A stretch of DNA of 64,000 nt from Fredinandcohnia quinoae (lineage in GTDB: Bacteria; Bacillota; Bacilli; Bacillales; Bacillaceae_L). The translations under genes were made by a program, and so were the position numbers. The notes under the pieces are model-generated. The model ran no database searches and was not told where the DNA came from. It worked only from the letters and a program-made list of their open reading frames with translations. The stretch is taken from the NCBI RefSeq assembly GCF_022427965.1, contig NZ_JAKTTI010000014.1:1-64000 (forward strand), given 5' to 3'. Below, piece after piece: positions 1 through 9,374 of the stretch (positions are counted from its first letter, which is position 1; each line of letters opens with the position of its first letter).

Positions 1-58
1 TTAATTTGAGAGTGGTTGTTTCTCTAAAACTGTCTACTATATAGGTACAATAGCAATT

Positions 59-105
59 TAATGACCGTATTTTCAAAATAACGACCGTATTTCCAATTTA
101 TGATC
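59..105 (+). repeat. Short 20-bp tandem repeat (family A), about 2 copies
   Basis: Two copies of a unit of the form TAAYGACCGTATTTYCAAAA occur exactly 20 bp apart (starting at 59 and 79), with a degenerate third. The same unit recurs at 1190-1282 in inverted orientation and at 14054-14150 in direct orientation. The NERD gene is therefore bracketed by inverted copies. No protein-coding function is apparent. Confidence 0.8.
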
Positions 106-115
106 TATCGGCAAC

Positions 116-1096
116 TTATTTTATAGAAAAATCTGGAGGAAAATAATAGATTCTATTCTTTTGACCTCCGTTATGCGATAGATTCAATGATTTCAGAATG
201 GTTTTAGCTGCAGAACTGGACTGAAGGTTTAAAAAATCACGGAGGTTTCGATTTGTAACCTCATTTCCTATAAGAAGTAGATAATCATTAATCGCCCCTA
301 GGTATGCAGTTTGGGATGAAAAGCCACATTTCAAGCAGCGCCACAATCTTTGTGCTCGTTCCATCGGTAGATTGTTACAATTTGAGCAGCATACCCCCTT
401 AATTAATTCATCCTCTTGAATTCCGAACTGCTCAAAAATATTTTGTTTGTGCGGTGTATGTTTCTTCATTAAAAATCTAGAAATCTTTTGCAACTGCTTC
501 TTTTCCAAAACCTCTTTATAATGGCTTTTTTCAAAAGTTTCAACCATATCGAGGAACTTAGTACTTTTAATCACTTTTTGGATTTGTTTATGGTTGGGGG
601 TTGCTGTGAGAAGCGCAGAAGGATTTGTAAAAACTGCAAGACTTTCAATCGGTAGAGGTGAAAACTTATTAGTTGTTAATAATTTTTTCAGTTGCTGCTG
701 TTGTCTATTAATCTGGGCAATTGGGCAAGGGTATACTTTTTTCTCTTCTTTATATGTTTGAATTAGCTGATTAAATTTACCATCAAACAACAGTTCTCCA
801 CGGTAATTTTTCGCATCAATAATGAGCGTAAATGTTGGGGTAACGATGAGAAGATCAATTTCGAAGAAGTGTTCGCCGGAGGTATCAGGAAGGCGGAGAT
901 TATGAAAAATGAGGTACTCTTTTTCTTTTAGAAAACTAAGATAATACTTTAAGGATTGCTCGCCCCTGTAACCAGACATTCTTCTTGCGTATTCACTGCT
1001 AATATCGGTATATCTAGGATGATTTTCTGCTAGTCTTCTAAGAAGCGCTTCTAACTTTCTAACTCTGAGTGGTATTTCCAACTCTTTTTTGTTCAT
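116..1096 (-). CDS. NERD domain protein (nuclease-related domain)
   Basis: This is a 326-residue protein if started at the ATG at 1096, which has AAGGAGT seven bases upstream; a longer frame exists to 1126 but lacks such a site. Residues about 40-160 form a NERD domain, recognised by an acidic core (FFEIDLLIVTPTF) followed by IDAKNYRGEL, the D...D-x-K pattern of restriction-endonuclease-like folds. A C-terminal CxxC...CxxC pair (CCSNCNN and CLKCGF) suggests a zinc ribbon. NERD proteins are common in Bacillus and presumed to act on nucleic acids, but the cellular role is not established. It stands alone, bracketed by inverted arrays of the 20-bp repeat. The domain call is firm; activity is inferred. 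Confidence 0.85.
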   Translation of the reverse strand: MNKKELEIPLRVRKLEALLRRLAENHPRYTDISSEYARRMSGYRGEQSLKYYLSFLKEKEYLIFHNLRLPDTSGEHFFEIDLLIVTPTFTLIIDAKNYRGELLFDGKFNQLIQTYKEEKKVYPCPIAQINRQQQQLKKLLTTNKFSPLPIESLAVFTNPSALLTATPNHKQIQKVIKSTKFLDMVETFEKSHYKEVLEKKQLQKISRFLMKKHTPHKQNIFEQFGIQEDELIKGVCCSNCNNLPMERAQRLWRCLKCGFSSQTAYLGAINDYLLLIGNEVTNRNLRDFLNLQSSSAAKTILKSLNLSHNGGQKNRIYYFPPDFSIK

Positions 1097-1189
1097 TTGG
1101 TCAACTCCTTTTAGCTGATACGTCATATTTCTACAAAAATTGCAGAAATCCTGCGGAAATTTGATCGGGATTTTGTACTTTTTTTAATT

Positions 1190-1282
1190 TACGGGCGTTA
1201 TTTTTGAAATACGGTCATTATTTGAAAAATACGGACGTTATTCTCGAAATACGGTCATTATTTGAAAAATACGGCCGTTAGC
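1190..1282 (-). repeat. 20-bp tandem repeat array (family A), 5 copies, inverted orientation
   Basis: ACGGNCRTTA blocks begin at 1191, 1211, 1231, 1251 and 1271, exactly 20 bp apart, separated by TTTGAAAAAT-like spacers. In reverse complement these are the TAAYGNCCGTATTT unit seen at 59-105 and 14054-14150. The array lies between the divergent NERD and fabH genes. A regulatory or structural role is unknown. Confidence 0.9.
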
Positions 1283-1379
1283 AAATTCACCACATAAAAA
1301 TTTGATTTTTCATACATTTAACCATATAATTAGCACCAAGTACTAATATCAGATACTAACCATAATGAGGTGTAAAAGG

Positions 1380-2387
1380 ATGATAGGTGCAAGAATCACC
1401 GCTATTGGGACTTATGTGCCCGAGAAAAAGCTAACAAATCATGAGCTTGAGCAAATGGTTGAAACGAATAACGAGTGGATTATCCAAAGAACAGGCATAC
1501 AAGAAAGAAGAATTAGTCATTCAGATGAATTTACAAGTGATTTATGTGTGGCGGCAGTAAATGATTTAATGCAAAGATATAATAAAACCGTTGAAGATGT
1601 TGATATGATTATTGTCGCAACTAGTACACCCGATTTCCCTTTCCCATCTGTTGCAAGTATTATCCAGAATCGATTAAATATCTCACAAGCTGGAGCCATC
1701 GATCTTAGTGCAGCATGTGCAGGATTTGTATATGGGTTGCATACTGCACATAGCTTTATTACCTCTGGGCTTCATAGAAAGATATTAGTAATTGGAGCGG
1801 ATGCTCTTTCAAAAATCACGGATTACACTGATCGAAGCACATGTATTTTATTTGGTGATGGTGCTGGAGCTGTACTAGTAGAAAGAGATGACGAATATGA
1901 ACATTTCAATGGTTTTCACCTTGGCAGTGACGGCAGCGGGGCACAGCATGTGTACCGGACTGGCATCTCGAAAAAAGTAAACGGGATTGAGTTACTCGAT
2001 ACTCAATATCTCGTGCAAAATGGGAGAGAAGTTTTTCGGTGGGTTGTCAGAAATGTACCTGATTGTATTAAGCAGCTCTTAGAAAAAACGAACTCCAGCT
2101 CAAAACAGATTGATTGGTTTATCCCACATAGCGCCAACCTACGTTTGATTGAGCCAATATGTGAAAAGCTTGAATATCCGCTAGAAAAAACACTTTATAG
2201 CTTAGAGTATTTCGGAAATACATCTGCTGCCACGATTCCTTTAGCACTTGATCTTGGTATTCGTGAAGGAAAAGTAAAAAATGGAGACAAGGTACTGATG
2301 TATGGCTTTGGATCTGGTTTGGTCCATGCGGGACAATTGCTAAAAATAAATTTTGATGAACAAATCAATGCTCCAACACCTTTTTAA
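1380..2387 (+). CDS. fabH: 3-oxoacyl-ACP synthase III (FabH family)
   Basis: Condenses an acyl-CoA primer with malonyl-ACP to start fatty acid synthesis; in Bacillus this uses branched primers. The protein has 335 residues when started at the ATG at 1380, which has GAGGTG seven bases upstream; the upstream ATG at 1365 overlaps that site. The thiolase-fold catalytic triad is visible: Cys in SAACAGFVYG, His in PHSANLRL and Asn in GNTSAATIP. PHSAN instead of PHQAN is what I recall for the second Bacillus paralogue (FabHB/YhfB type). The gene is monocistronic with its own terminator at 2401-2427, away from the main fab operon, consistent with an accessory FabH copy. Confidence 0.92.
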   Translation: MIGARITAIGTYVPEKKLTNHELEQMVETNNEWIIQRTGIQERRISHSDEFTSDLCVAAVNDLMQRYNKTVEDVDMIIVATSTPDFPFPSVASIIQNRLNISQAGAIDLSAACAGFVYGLHTAHSFITSGLHRKILVIGADALSKITDYTDRSTCILFGDGAGAVLVERDDEYEHFNGFHLGSDGSGAQHVYRTGISKKVNGIELLDTQYLVQNGREVFRWVVRNVPDCIKQLLEKTNSSSKQIDWFIPHSANLRLIEPICEKLEYPLEKTLYSLEYFGNTSAATIPLALDLGIREGKVKNGDKVLMYGFGSGLVHAGQLLKINFDEQINAPTPF

Positions 2388-2400
2388 TAACGTATATTAT

Positions 2401-2427
2401 GTTCTCCAGTTTTGTAAACTGGAGAAC
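2401..2427. terminator. Bidirectional hairpin between fabH and the SgrR-like gene
   Basis: A near-perfect stem GTTCTCCAGTT / AACTGGAGAAC with a short loop lies between two convergent genes. T-rich tails are weak, so it may serve both strands inefficiently. Confidence 0.75.
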
Positions 2428-2435
2428 CAATCCTT

Positions 2436-4163
2436 CTAGCTAGGAATCCATAACTTCGTATAGTCAATATGGCCGAATGAGTGAGATTCTACGTCCTTAA
2501 TATTCGGATCCATGAATCTAGTAACAATAGGATGATACAAAAAGAACATGGCAAGCTCCTTTTTTAAATACTGCTCGATTTCCTCCATTATGATTGTTCT
2601 TTTATCCTTTTCTTCTTCAAGTTCAAATAAATATAACTTTCTCTGTACGTACTCTTCTATTTCTTTTGAAAACAATCTATTAAAAAGTAATACTTTATTT
2701 TTAAAAGCATATGAGAATGCAAGGTGTTTATCGAATGAAAGTGACAATCCCATCATCAGGATATCAATCTCTTTCTCTACCCCTTCTTTTATAAACTCAG
2801 AGTATGAAATGGGACAAATATTGAGTGATATCCCAAATTTACTTGCTTCATTTTGCAACCACTGAGCCTCTCTCAATACGGGATATTTATTAAAGCAAAA
2901 TAGATTCAGAGTTTCTCCTTTATACCCAGAAGATTCAATGAGAGCAGCTACTTTTTGGGGCGATCTTGTCTCTGACCTAGAACGTTCGATGTCAAGACTA
3001 CTTGCTTCGAAAATATCCATCTGTAAGTCATTTTCCATCTTTTGTACATTAAATACATGATAGATTGCCTCTCTAAAATCATGCTGTTGAATGATATTTT
3101 TACGTTGTAAATTAAAAGACAATAGGTATACCCCTGAATCGTTTATTCTATACTTGCTTGGTTCAATATCGGTTGTACTCTCCTTGCCGGCAAGATAAAT
3201 CATTCTTGCAGCTTCTTTAGTGACATGGTAAAAATGGATTTCATCGATCAAAGGCCGTTCTTTGAAATAATAATCATTCGCTTGTAAAACCATCTTATAT
3301 TCCGTTCTTTCTTTCAATTTAAAAGGCCCAGTACCAATCCATTCGAACTCATTAAACTCCACATTAGCTGGTAAAATACAAAAAATAGGTGCAGAAAGAT
3401 ACCGTAAAAAAAACGGATTCGGCTCAACAAGATGAATTTCTATTTTATGTGAATGAGGACATTCCACTTTTTCAATATTTCCAGCAAGCCATGAATATGA
3501 GGGATTCCCCTTCTTAATTCGTTCAATCGTGGAAGCCACATCATAGCTCGTAACATTTTCCCGATTATGAAAATATACACCTTTCCTTAAATAAAACGTC
3601 CAAATTCGTTCAGTTGGGTCTACATAAAAATGATGGGCAATATGCGGGATAAAACAATCCCTTTCCTTATCATAGCGTACGAGTGTATCCCCTAAATACT
3701 CGATAAGATGTGTTTCTAGAGCCAATGAAACACGTAATGGATCCAGTGTAGTAATTTCTCGAACTTTAAAAGTATGGAGTATATCTCTCGACTCTGAGTA
3801 ATCATGCTTGAGTCCTAGTAACTCACTAATTTCTTTTGACGAATTGGCAACCCATCCCTTAGGAATCGGAAGACGAAGAATTTCAGCAATCTTATCAAGT
3901 TTACCCTCTTCAACATAATCGTTAATTAAGGTTTCCATCTCTTCTTGAAATGAAGTAAAATAACTAATTTTAGATACATTCCCTCTTCCTCTTCCAGGCT
4001 GATACGCAAGGAGTCTCTCTGATACGAGCTGCTTTAAAATACGCTTCGTATTCTTTCTAGAGCAAAACCATAGTGCATCAACATCCTCTAATTTCAAATC
4101 GTACTGTTTGTCTTTTTCAAAATGCATTAAATAAGACCGCAAAGTGAAATAACGTTCTTTCAA
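2436..4163 (-). CDS. SgrR-like transcriptional regulator with family 5 solute-binding domain
   Basis: The 575-residue protein has an N-terminal winged helix (about residues 1-100, with RKNTKRILKQL as probable recognition helix) and a long SBP_bac_5 periplasmic-binding-protein domain (about 160-570) with no signal peptide. This is the architecture of E. coli SgrR, where the binding domain senses a small solute inside the cell. The start is taken as TTG at 4163, eight bases after AGGAGG; the GTG at 4172 overlaps that site. It is divergent from an MFS exporter, which it probably regulates. The ligand is unknown. Confidence 0.85.
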   Translation of the reverse strand: MKERYFTLRSYLMHFEKDKQYDLKLEDVDALWFCSRKNTKRILKQLVSERLLAYQPGRGRGNVSKISYFTSFQEEMETLINDYVEEGKLDKIAEILRLPIPKGWVANSSKEISELLGLKHDYSESRDILHTFKVREITTLDPLRVSLALETHLIEYLGDTLVRYDKERDCFIPHIAHHFYVDPTERIWTFYLRKGVYFHNRENVTSYDVASTIERIKKGNPSYSWLAGNIEKVECPHSHKIEIHLVEPNPFFLRYLSAPIFCILPANVEFNEFEWIGTGPFKLKERTEYKMVLQANDYYFKERPLIDEIHFYHVTKEAARMIYLAGKESTTDIEPSKYRINDSGVYLLSFNLQRKNIIQQHDFREAIYHVFNVQKMENDLQMDIFEASSLDIERSRSETRSPQKVAALIESSGYKGETLNLFCFNKYPVLREAQWLQNEASKFGISLNICPISYSEFIKEGVEKEIDILMMGLSLSFDKHLAFSYAFKNKVLLFNRLFSKEIEEYVQRKLYLFELEEEKDKRTIIMEEIEQYLKKELAMFFLYHPIVTRFMDPNIKDVESHSFGHIDYTKLWIPS

Positions 4164-4275
4164 GATTGACACCTCCTAAAAGGGGACATATTTAACATAA
4201 TAGTACCCTTTTTCCCCCTTTTTAGAAAGTTCATAATAATGTTAAGCAAATTGTAAAAATGAAAGGATGAATAAA

Positions 4276-5493
4276 ATGCATACATATTCAGTATTACGAG
4301 AACGAAATGCAATTCTTTATTTTTCTGGAACAGCATTATCTAAATTAGGGGATAAGTTATATATCATTGCGATACCATGGCTCATTTTTGAATTAACACA
4401 GTCTGCTGCAAGTATGGGGATGATGTTTCTATTTCAGACATTGCCATTTATTTTTATTTCACCCATTGCAGGCGTACTGGCAGATCGTTTGCCACGTAGA
4501 ATACTATTGTTCATAAGTGCACTTCTTCAAGGTGCATTAGTATCTATTATTCCAATATTACATCATTTACAGATCCTGCATATTTGGCATATTTATATAC
4601 TCGGTTTTTTAATTGCATGCATAGGGGCAGTTTTTTCAGTAGTAAATTCTACAGTCGTTCCGCAATTATTTAAAAAAGAAAGCTTAATAAAAGTCAATGC
4701 CCTCCATCAGTTCATTGATACTTCCTCTGTTTTGTTTGGAAGTATGATTGCAGGAATATTAATATCAAAAATCAACGTGTATAATGTTCTTTTTCTTGAT
4801 GCGTTTTCATATATTCCAATTGCTATTTCAATTCTATTTTTAATTTTTATAACAGAGGAATCACCTAAAAAGAGCAAATCGAATTCTTTTGAGCAGCTTC
4901 GTGAAGGAGCTAACTTTTTAGTGAACCATCCAGTGTTAGGACCATTTACATTACTTGTCTTAATCGTAAATATAGCCAATGGAGCATTAATTAGTATGCT
5001 TGTATACTTTTCTCGTGAAAAATTATTATTAACTTCTGAGGAGGTCGGGTGGGTTTATGCCGGTGCAGCCGTTGCCCAAATTGCAGCGATAATTATCGTG
5101 AACTTCCAAGGGAATAAAGGAAACCATATTCGACTCATGTTAATTAATCTATTTATATGTGCAATCGGAATCATAACGGTTGCGTTTAGTTGGAATTGGC
5201 AAACATTATTACTTGCAGTCGCTATTCAAAGTGCACCTGTGATTATGTTTAATGTTCTATTTAAAACGATGCGCCAGAGCTTAGTTCCATCCCATATATT
5301 TGGTCGAGTAAATGGATTAATCATGATGCTTGGCTTAGGAACATTGCCATTAGCAGGGTTTCTTACAGGAATATTAGCTGAAGTCATCGACATTCGAATT
5401 ATATTCTTTTCCCTCGGACTCATTTCTTTATTTGCACCATTACGTTTTACAAGGTTAACTAGAATAAATATTAAGGAAGAAGAGGTGATGTAG
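4276..5493 (+). CDS. MFS transporter, probable drug/macrolide efflux type
   Basis: About 405 residues with roughly twelve hydrophobic segments and the MFS loop 2-3 signature (GVLADRLPRR). The overall pattern resembles the MefA/MDR exporter group. The ATG at 4276 is preferred over 4267 because the AAAGG site would sit only one base from the latter. It is divergently transcribed from the SgrR-like regulator over a 110-bp intergenic region, a pairing that suggests substrate-responsive efflux. Substrate unknown. Confidence 0.85.
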   Translation: MHTYSVLRERNAILYFSGTALSKLGDKLYIIAIPWLIFELTQSAASMGMMFLFQTLPFIFISPIAGVLADRLPRRILLFISALLQGALVSIIPILHHLQILHIWHIYILGFLIACIGAVFSVVNSTVVPQLFKKESLIKVNALHQFIDTSSVLFGSMIAGILISKINVYNVLFLDAFSYIPIAISILFLIFITEESPKKSKSNSFEQLREGANFLVNHPVLGPFTLLVLIVNIANGALISMLVYFSREKLLLTSEEVGWVYAGAAVAQIAAIIIVNFQGNKGNHIRLMLINLFICAIGIITVAFSWNWQTLLLAVAIQSAPVIMFNVLFKTMRQSLVPSHIFGRVNGLIMMLGLGTLPLAGFLTGILAEVIDIRIIFFSLGLISLFAPLRFTRLTRINIKEEEVM

Positions 5494-5526
5494 AGGGAGG
5501 GTGAAGCTCTTTTTACAGGACGAAGA

Positions 5527-5564
5527 GAAAAACAGACCCACCACAATCAGTGAGTCTGTTTTTC
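5527..5564 (+). terminator. Rho-independent terminator after the MFS gene
   Basis: GAAAAACAGACCCAC pairs with GTGAGTCTGTTTTTC around a short loop, followed by T. The stem sequence is nearly identical to the terminator at 24693-24725 beside ssrA. Confidence 0.88.
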
Positions 5565-5638
5565 TTGCTAGAGTACTACAAAGTGGAAATTACATAGAAA
5601 TATCATAGTGCTTCAATCACAGGATATCCATTGAAAAC

Positions 5639-7597
5639 TCACAAAACCACAAAACCCTCCATACTGTCTCCAAGAATATAATGTGAAAACCACATCAAAT
5701 TCTGCTTCATTATAGCTACATTAATTCCTGGTTGGTCAGGACTATATGCCATTCCTTTAAATATAATTAATTCTGTTTCAACTTCCATATCCCTTAATCC
5801 TTGATATAGCTCGTATGCATTTGGAGTTGGGACTCTTTCATCCTTTTCGCCATGCTGGATTAAAGTGGGAGTACAGGCTGATTTAGTATATGTCACTGGT
5901 GATGTTTTAGTATATATCTCAGGATCATTCCATGGAGTATTTCCTAAATACATCCTAATAAAATAAGGGATATCTGTATTTACATAATGGGTACTCCAAT
6001 TCGTAATTCCCCCTCCAACTGAAATAGCTTTAAATCTACTACTACATGTAGAACAAAAGGCTGAAATATATCCTCCATAGCTCCATCCCATAACCCCTAC
6101 TCGATCTTTATCTGCAATCCCTTTGTTAACTAGACTATCTACTCCACATATAACATCATCGTAGTTAGCAATCCCCAGTTTTCGATAGTTAGCTTTTAGG
6201 AATTCATTACCATAACCAGAACTTCCCCTGTAGTTTGGTTCTAAAACAATAAAGCCTTTTTCGATAAACTGCTCAATCGGATATTTCTCATTAAAACAGC
6301 CAGAAAATATTGGAAAGGATGCCCAAGCTGGACCACCATGGATGATCACTAATAAGGGATATTTTTTATTTGCGTCAAACTCTACTGGAGTTGTTAAAAC
6401 TCCCTCTATATCAAGACCATCACTACTTTGCCATGAGATTATCTCCCTGTTACTTTTAAGCTTTCCTTTGAAGAAGCTATTTTCATCCGTTATTTTTTTA
6501 TCGTCTAAATAGATTTCAAAGGTTTCATTTGTTATGGCCATATTATAGGATATATGATTTCCATCTATTGTTATCGAAGCATCCATTATAAAGCAATCTT
6601 CTTTTTGGCTTAACATTTTCACAGAGCCATTCTCAGATAACAACCCAATATGGTAATTCGTTTTATTCTGCCATTTAATTAATATTCCTTTTGCTGTCCA
6701 CCGTAATGGAATAACCGTACTATCAAAATCTATTAAAGGTTGAATGTGCTCGCCATTATTTAGATCATATATTTCTAGAGTACTGTCTTGTATTTGGGTC
6801 TTATAGTAATCCTTCTCCCGTATGCTTGCTGAATAACATATTTTGCTGCCATCCGGAGAAAAGCAAACGCTACCCCCTAACAACTTATCTATATTCAACT
6901 TTTGTAGCTCTCCAGCTCTAATATCTAGTATGTATAGATCTCCATTCATAAAATCTTCCATCTTTGAACTGGGTGTAGCCATAAATACAGCCTTATTCCC
7001 ATCATTTGAAATATCAAATTCATGGATATGAAAATCCTGACCATCAGTTAGTTGATTAACAACGCTATTTTCGAATTCATATTTATCATTTTTTTCAATG
7101 TAATATAAACTATTATTCTGATATTCCTTACCTATATGGTGAAAATCTCCATATAGTTCCTTACGTTTCATTATCGCCTCTGATTCTTTTGACTGTGCAA
7201 CATAATAAATACCCTTGCCAGAAGACCCCCATTTGAATCTACTGACCCCTTCTTTCTCATCAGTCATTTGAACCTCTGAATAATCATCTATTGACTTAAC
7301 GAAAATTTGTTTTTTCTTATGATCCCCGTCACCAACTGGACTAAGGTATGCGATATCTCTAGAATCTGGAGACCATAATAGGAATGTACTATCTATGTCT
7401 TTAGTTATTAAGGGGGAACACTGCCCCTTATCTTTTTCATATATCCATACATGATTCCTATATGTATTGTCTTTCCAGTCAGCTGTCTTCTTGACGAATG
7501 CTACGTTTTTGCCATCATTACTTATATTTGTATCTGATAAGCTTGGGATTGAAATAATTTCTTCTATACGTAGATATGTTTTTTCATTCATTTTCAT
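5639..7597 (-). CDS. S9 family peptidase (acylaminoacyl/prolyl oligopeptidase-like)
   Basis: 652 residues if started at MKMNEK (7597; GGGGGG lies just upstream). The N-terminal two thirds form WD40/TolB-like beta-propeller repeats (ISNDGKNVAFV, WSPDSRDIAYL, FSPDGSKICYS). The C-terminal alpha/beta-hydrolase has the nucleophile elbow GWSYGGY, oxyanion HGGPAW and the aspartate in HGEKDERVP. The usual C-terminal catalytic histidine (GHG) is not obvious: the aligned stretch reads FKGMAYSPDQPG. No signal peptide, so it is probably cytoplasmic. It lies 36 bp downstream of a serine hydrolase gene in one likely operon. Substrate unknown. Confidence 0.85.
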   Translation of the reverse strand: MKMNEKTYLRIEEIISIPSLSDTNISNDGKNVAFVKKTADWKDNTYRNHVWIYEKDKGQCSPLITKDIDSTFLLWSPDSRDIAYLSPVGDGDHKKKQIFVKSIDDYSEVQMTDEKEGVSRFKWGSSGKGIYYVAQSKESEAIMKRKELYGDFHHIGKEYQNNSLYYIEKNDKYEFENSVVNQLTDGQDFHIHEFDISNDGNKAVFMATPSSKMEDFMNGDLYILDIRAGELQKLNIDKLLGGSVCFSPDGSKICYSASIREKDYYKTQIQDSTLEIYDLNNGEHIQPLIDFDSTVIPLRWTAKGILIKWQNKTNYHIGLLSENGSVKMLSQKEDCFIMDASITIDGNHISYNMAITNETFEIYLDDKKITDENSFFKGKLKSNREIISWQSSDGLDIEGVLTTPVEFDANKKYPLLVIIHGGPAWASFPIFSGCFNEKYPIEQFIEKGFIVLEPNYRGSSGYGNEFLKANYRKLGIANYDDVICGVDSLVNKGIADKDRVGVMGWSYGGYISAFCSTCSSRFKAISVGGGITNWSTHYVNTDIPYFIRMYLGNTPWNDPEIYTKTSPVTYTKSACTPTLIQHGEKDERVPTPNAYELYQGLRDMEVETELIIFKGMAYSPDQPGINVAIMKQNLMWFSHYILGDSMEGFVVL

Positions 7598-7633
7598 TAT
7601 TCCCCCCATACTCGATAATCACAGCGTATTATT

Positions 7634-8689
7634 TTACTCGCCTAGTAGTTCTTGTACTTCCCATGCTAAATCCCACACATTTGTATCTTGATTGGCCAGT
7701 ATGATAATGGTTGTATTCGTTTTAGGATAGTAATTCATAATACTGCATACACCTGGATTGATTCCATCCTTTTGAATGTATTTGATCTCCTCTGTGTCAT
7801 TTTTAATTAAAAATTGAAATCCGTATCCCATTACTTCAGTAACCTTTTCATGTATTCGATAGCTTTCTTTCGGGGTAAAAATTTCATTCGTCAGTTCATC
7901 AGATAGTAATTTTCCAGCTTTAAGACTTCGTAAAAATAAGTCCAAATCCGTGACAGTAGTTAGAGCACCAGCATCCGCCGAACCTATTGATGGATAGGAA
8001 TAAATATTTTTTCGATACCAAATGATATTTTCATTGTCATCTAGAATGGAAGCATAGTGTTCTGCAGCATGTTCAACAACTTGATCCATTGAATAGAACC
8101 CTGTGTGCTTCATCCCAACCACATCAAAAATATGTTTCTTTACATATTCTCGATAGCTCATTCCACTTATTTTTTCAATAATTAAACCTAATAAAATAAA
8201 AGCACAATTATTATATCTGCAGCCTTCTCCAGGCTTGAAATTTGACTCTTTATGAATAAATTGAGGTAAATAATCTACCGTTTCAGTTACGGAATAATTT
8301 GGTATCAGCTTCCATAGTTCTTCATAGCTTTCTCCCGCTTCTTCATCTGCATCATCCGCAATGCCCGATGTATGCGTAAGTAAATGATAGATCGATACGT
8401 CCTTACTAATGGCCGATTCTCCAAGATCTAGAATGCTAAGGACTCTATCTTCCAAACTTAGTAATTGTTCATCAATTAATTTGAAAATGGCAACCGAGGT
8501 AAATATTTTTGTTATCGATGCTGTATCAAATTTTGTATCTAATTGGTTTGGAACCTGCCAGCCTTGATGAGCAAATCCATATGCTCTATGGAAAACAGTT
8601 GTCTCTCCTTTTTTCACATAGCCTACTCCAGAAAAATTTTCACGATCTGCATACTTTTTAAAGATATTTTCTATTTGGTTTGTAATCAT
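7634..8689 (-). CDS. Serine hydrolase, beta-lactamase class C / penicillin-binding-protein-like
   Basis: 351 residues from the ATG at 8689, seven to eight bases after GAGGAGGAG. Class C motifs: SITK (SxxK, nucleophile Ser), YNN (YxN) and HTSGIADD downstream. No signal peptide or transmembrane segment is visible, so a cytoplasmic or non-classically located esterase/peptidase role is as likely as a cell-wall role. It is probably co-transcribed with the downstream S9 peptidase, suggesting a shared peptide or ester substrate. Specific function unknown. Confidence 0.85.
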   Translation of the reverse strand: MITNQIENIFKKYADRENFSGVGYVKKGETTVFHRAYGFAHQGWQVPNQLDTKFDTASITKIFTSVAIFKLIDEQLLSLEDRVLSILDLGESAISKDVSIYHLLTHTSGIADDADEEAGESYEELWKLIPNYSVTETVDYLPQFIHKESNFKPGEGCRYNNCAFILLGLIIEKISGMSYREYVKKHIFDVVGMKHTGFYSMDQVVEHAAEHYASILDDNENIIWYRKNIYSYPSIGSADAGALTTVTDLDLFLRSLKAGKLLSDELTNEIFTPKESYRIHEKVTEVMGYGFQFLIKNDTEEIKYIQKDGINPGVCSIMNYYPKTNTTIIILANQDTNVWDLAWEVQELLGE

Positions 8690-8799
8690 CACGTTTCTCC
8701 TCCTCGCTATTTTAAACGTAACATGAAAGGTATCATAATAGACGCTCAAAAACATGTAGGAATAGAATATGATCTAAAGAAAACCGGTGGTACAATTAA

Positions 8800-8886
8800 C
8801 ACAATAGTGGTGATGTGATTTCCTGTAGGAGCCTTTATACGGTACGTATAACCAGCGACCGGAAGGAATATCACATCACCATTGTG
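8800..8886. repeat. Palindromic element with conserved core (copy 1)
   Basis: Long inverted arms (CACAATAGTGGTGATGTGAT and, distally, ATCACATCACCATTGTG) enclose a 27-bp core at 8831-8857. That core matches 23 of 27 positions of the core at 62607-62633, while the arms of the two copies are unrelated in sequence. This looks like a mobile or RNA-structure repeat family. Confidence 0.7.
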
Positions 8887-8903
8887 CTATTTATGTCGAG
8901 CAA

Positions 8904-8931
8904 GAAAAAAGGATGTGATTATTCACATCCC
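8904..8931 (-). terminator. Rho-independent terminator of the CD3324-family gene
   Basis: On the minus strand GGATGTGA-ATAA-TCACATCC is followed by TTTTTTC, ten bases after the stop codon at 8941. Confidence 0.9.
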
Positions 8932-8940
8932 GATTTAGTG

Positions 8941-9219
8941 TTATGAACTTTGTACTCTTTCTTGCCTAATGATCCTCTGCAAACTTTTTTCAGAAAGATA
9001 ATAGATGGTTGTTAATTCCGATATAGTAGCGCCATTCAGATAGCTTTTATAAATTTCACGATTTCTCTTTTTTAGAGCCTCACGTGATCCGCTCTTCTCA
9101 CCCCAGGATTTTTTATTTTCATTTTTTCTGGGGATGTATAACGGCTTTCCATCTACATATTGTTGAATGATTTTAATGATTTCTTCTGGTAAAACACTTT
9201 CCGCGTTAATATAACTCAT
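8941..9219 (-). CDS. CD3324 family small DNA-binding-like protein
   Basis: 92 residues. It begins with MSYINAESVLPEEI, contains the typical IIQQYVDGKPLYIPRK segment and ends in a helix-turn-helix-like region (NGATISELTTIYYLSEKSLQRII). This pattern belongs to the CD3324/Mor-like small proteins of Firmicutes, thought to bind DNA. A GGAGGGAGC site precedes the ATG. It is monocistronic with its own terminator. Targets unknown. Confidence 0.8.
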   Translation of the reverse strand: MSYINAESVLPEEIIKIIQQYVDGKPLYIPRKNENKKSWGEKSGSREALKKRNREIYKSYLNGATISELTTIYYLSEKSLQRIIRQERVQSS

Positions 9220-9374
9220 GTCCTGCTCCCTCCATTTTTAGAAAAAATTTTAGAGTATGGAGCAAAAATTACCGCGAAAGTATACTAGTTATCTTTCATA
9301 CCATTCATACAAACATGATCATCTATATCACCTCGTAAATTCACATAATTTTCTCTATTATAACACCAATTGAT

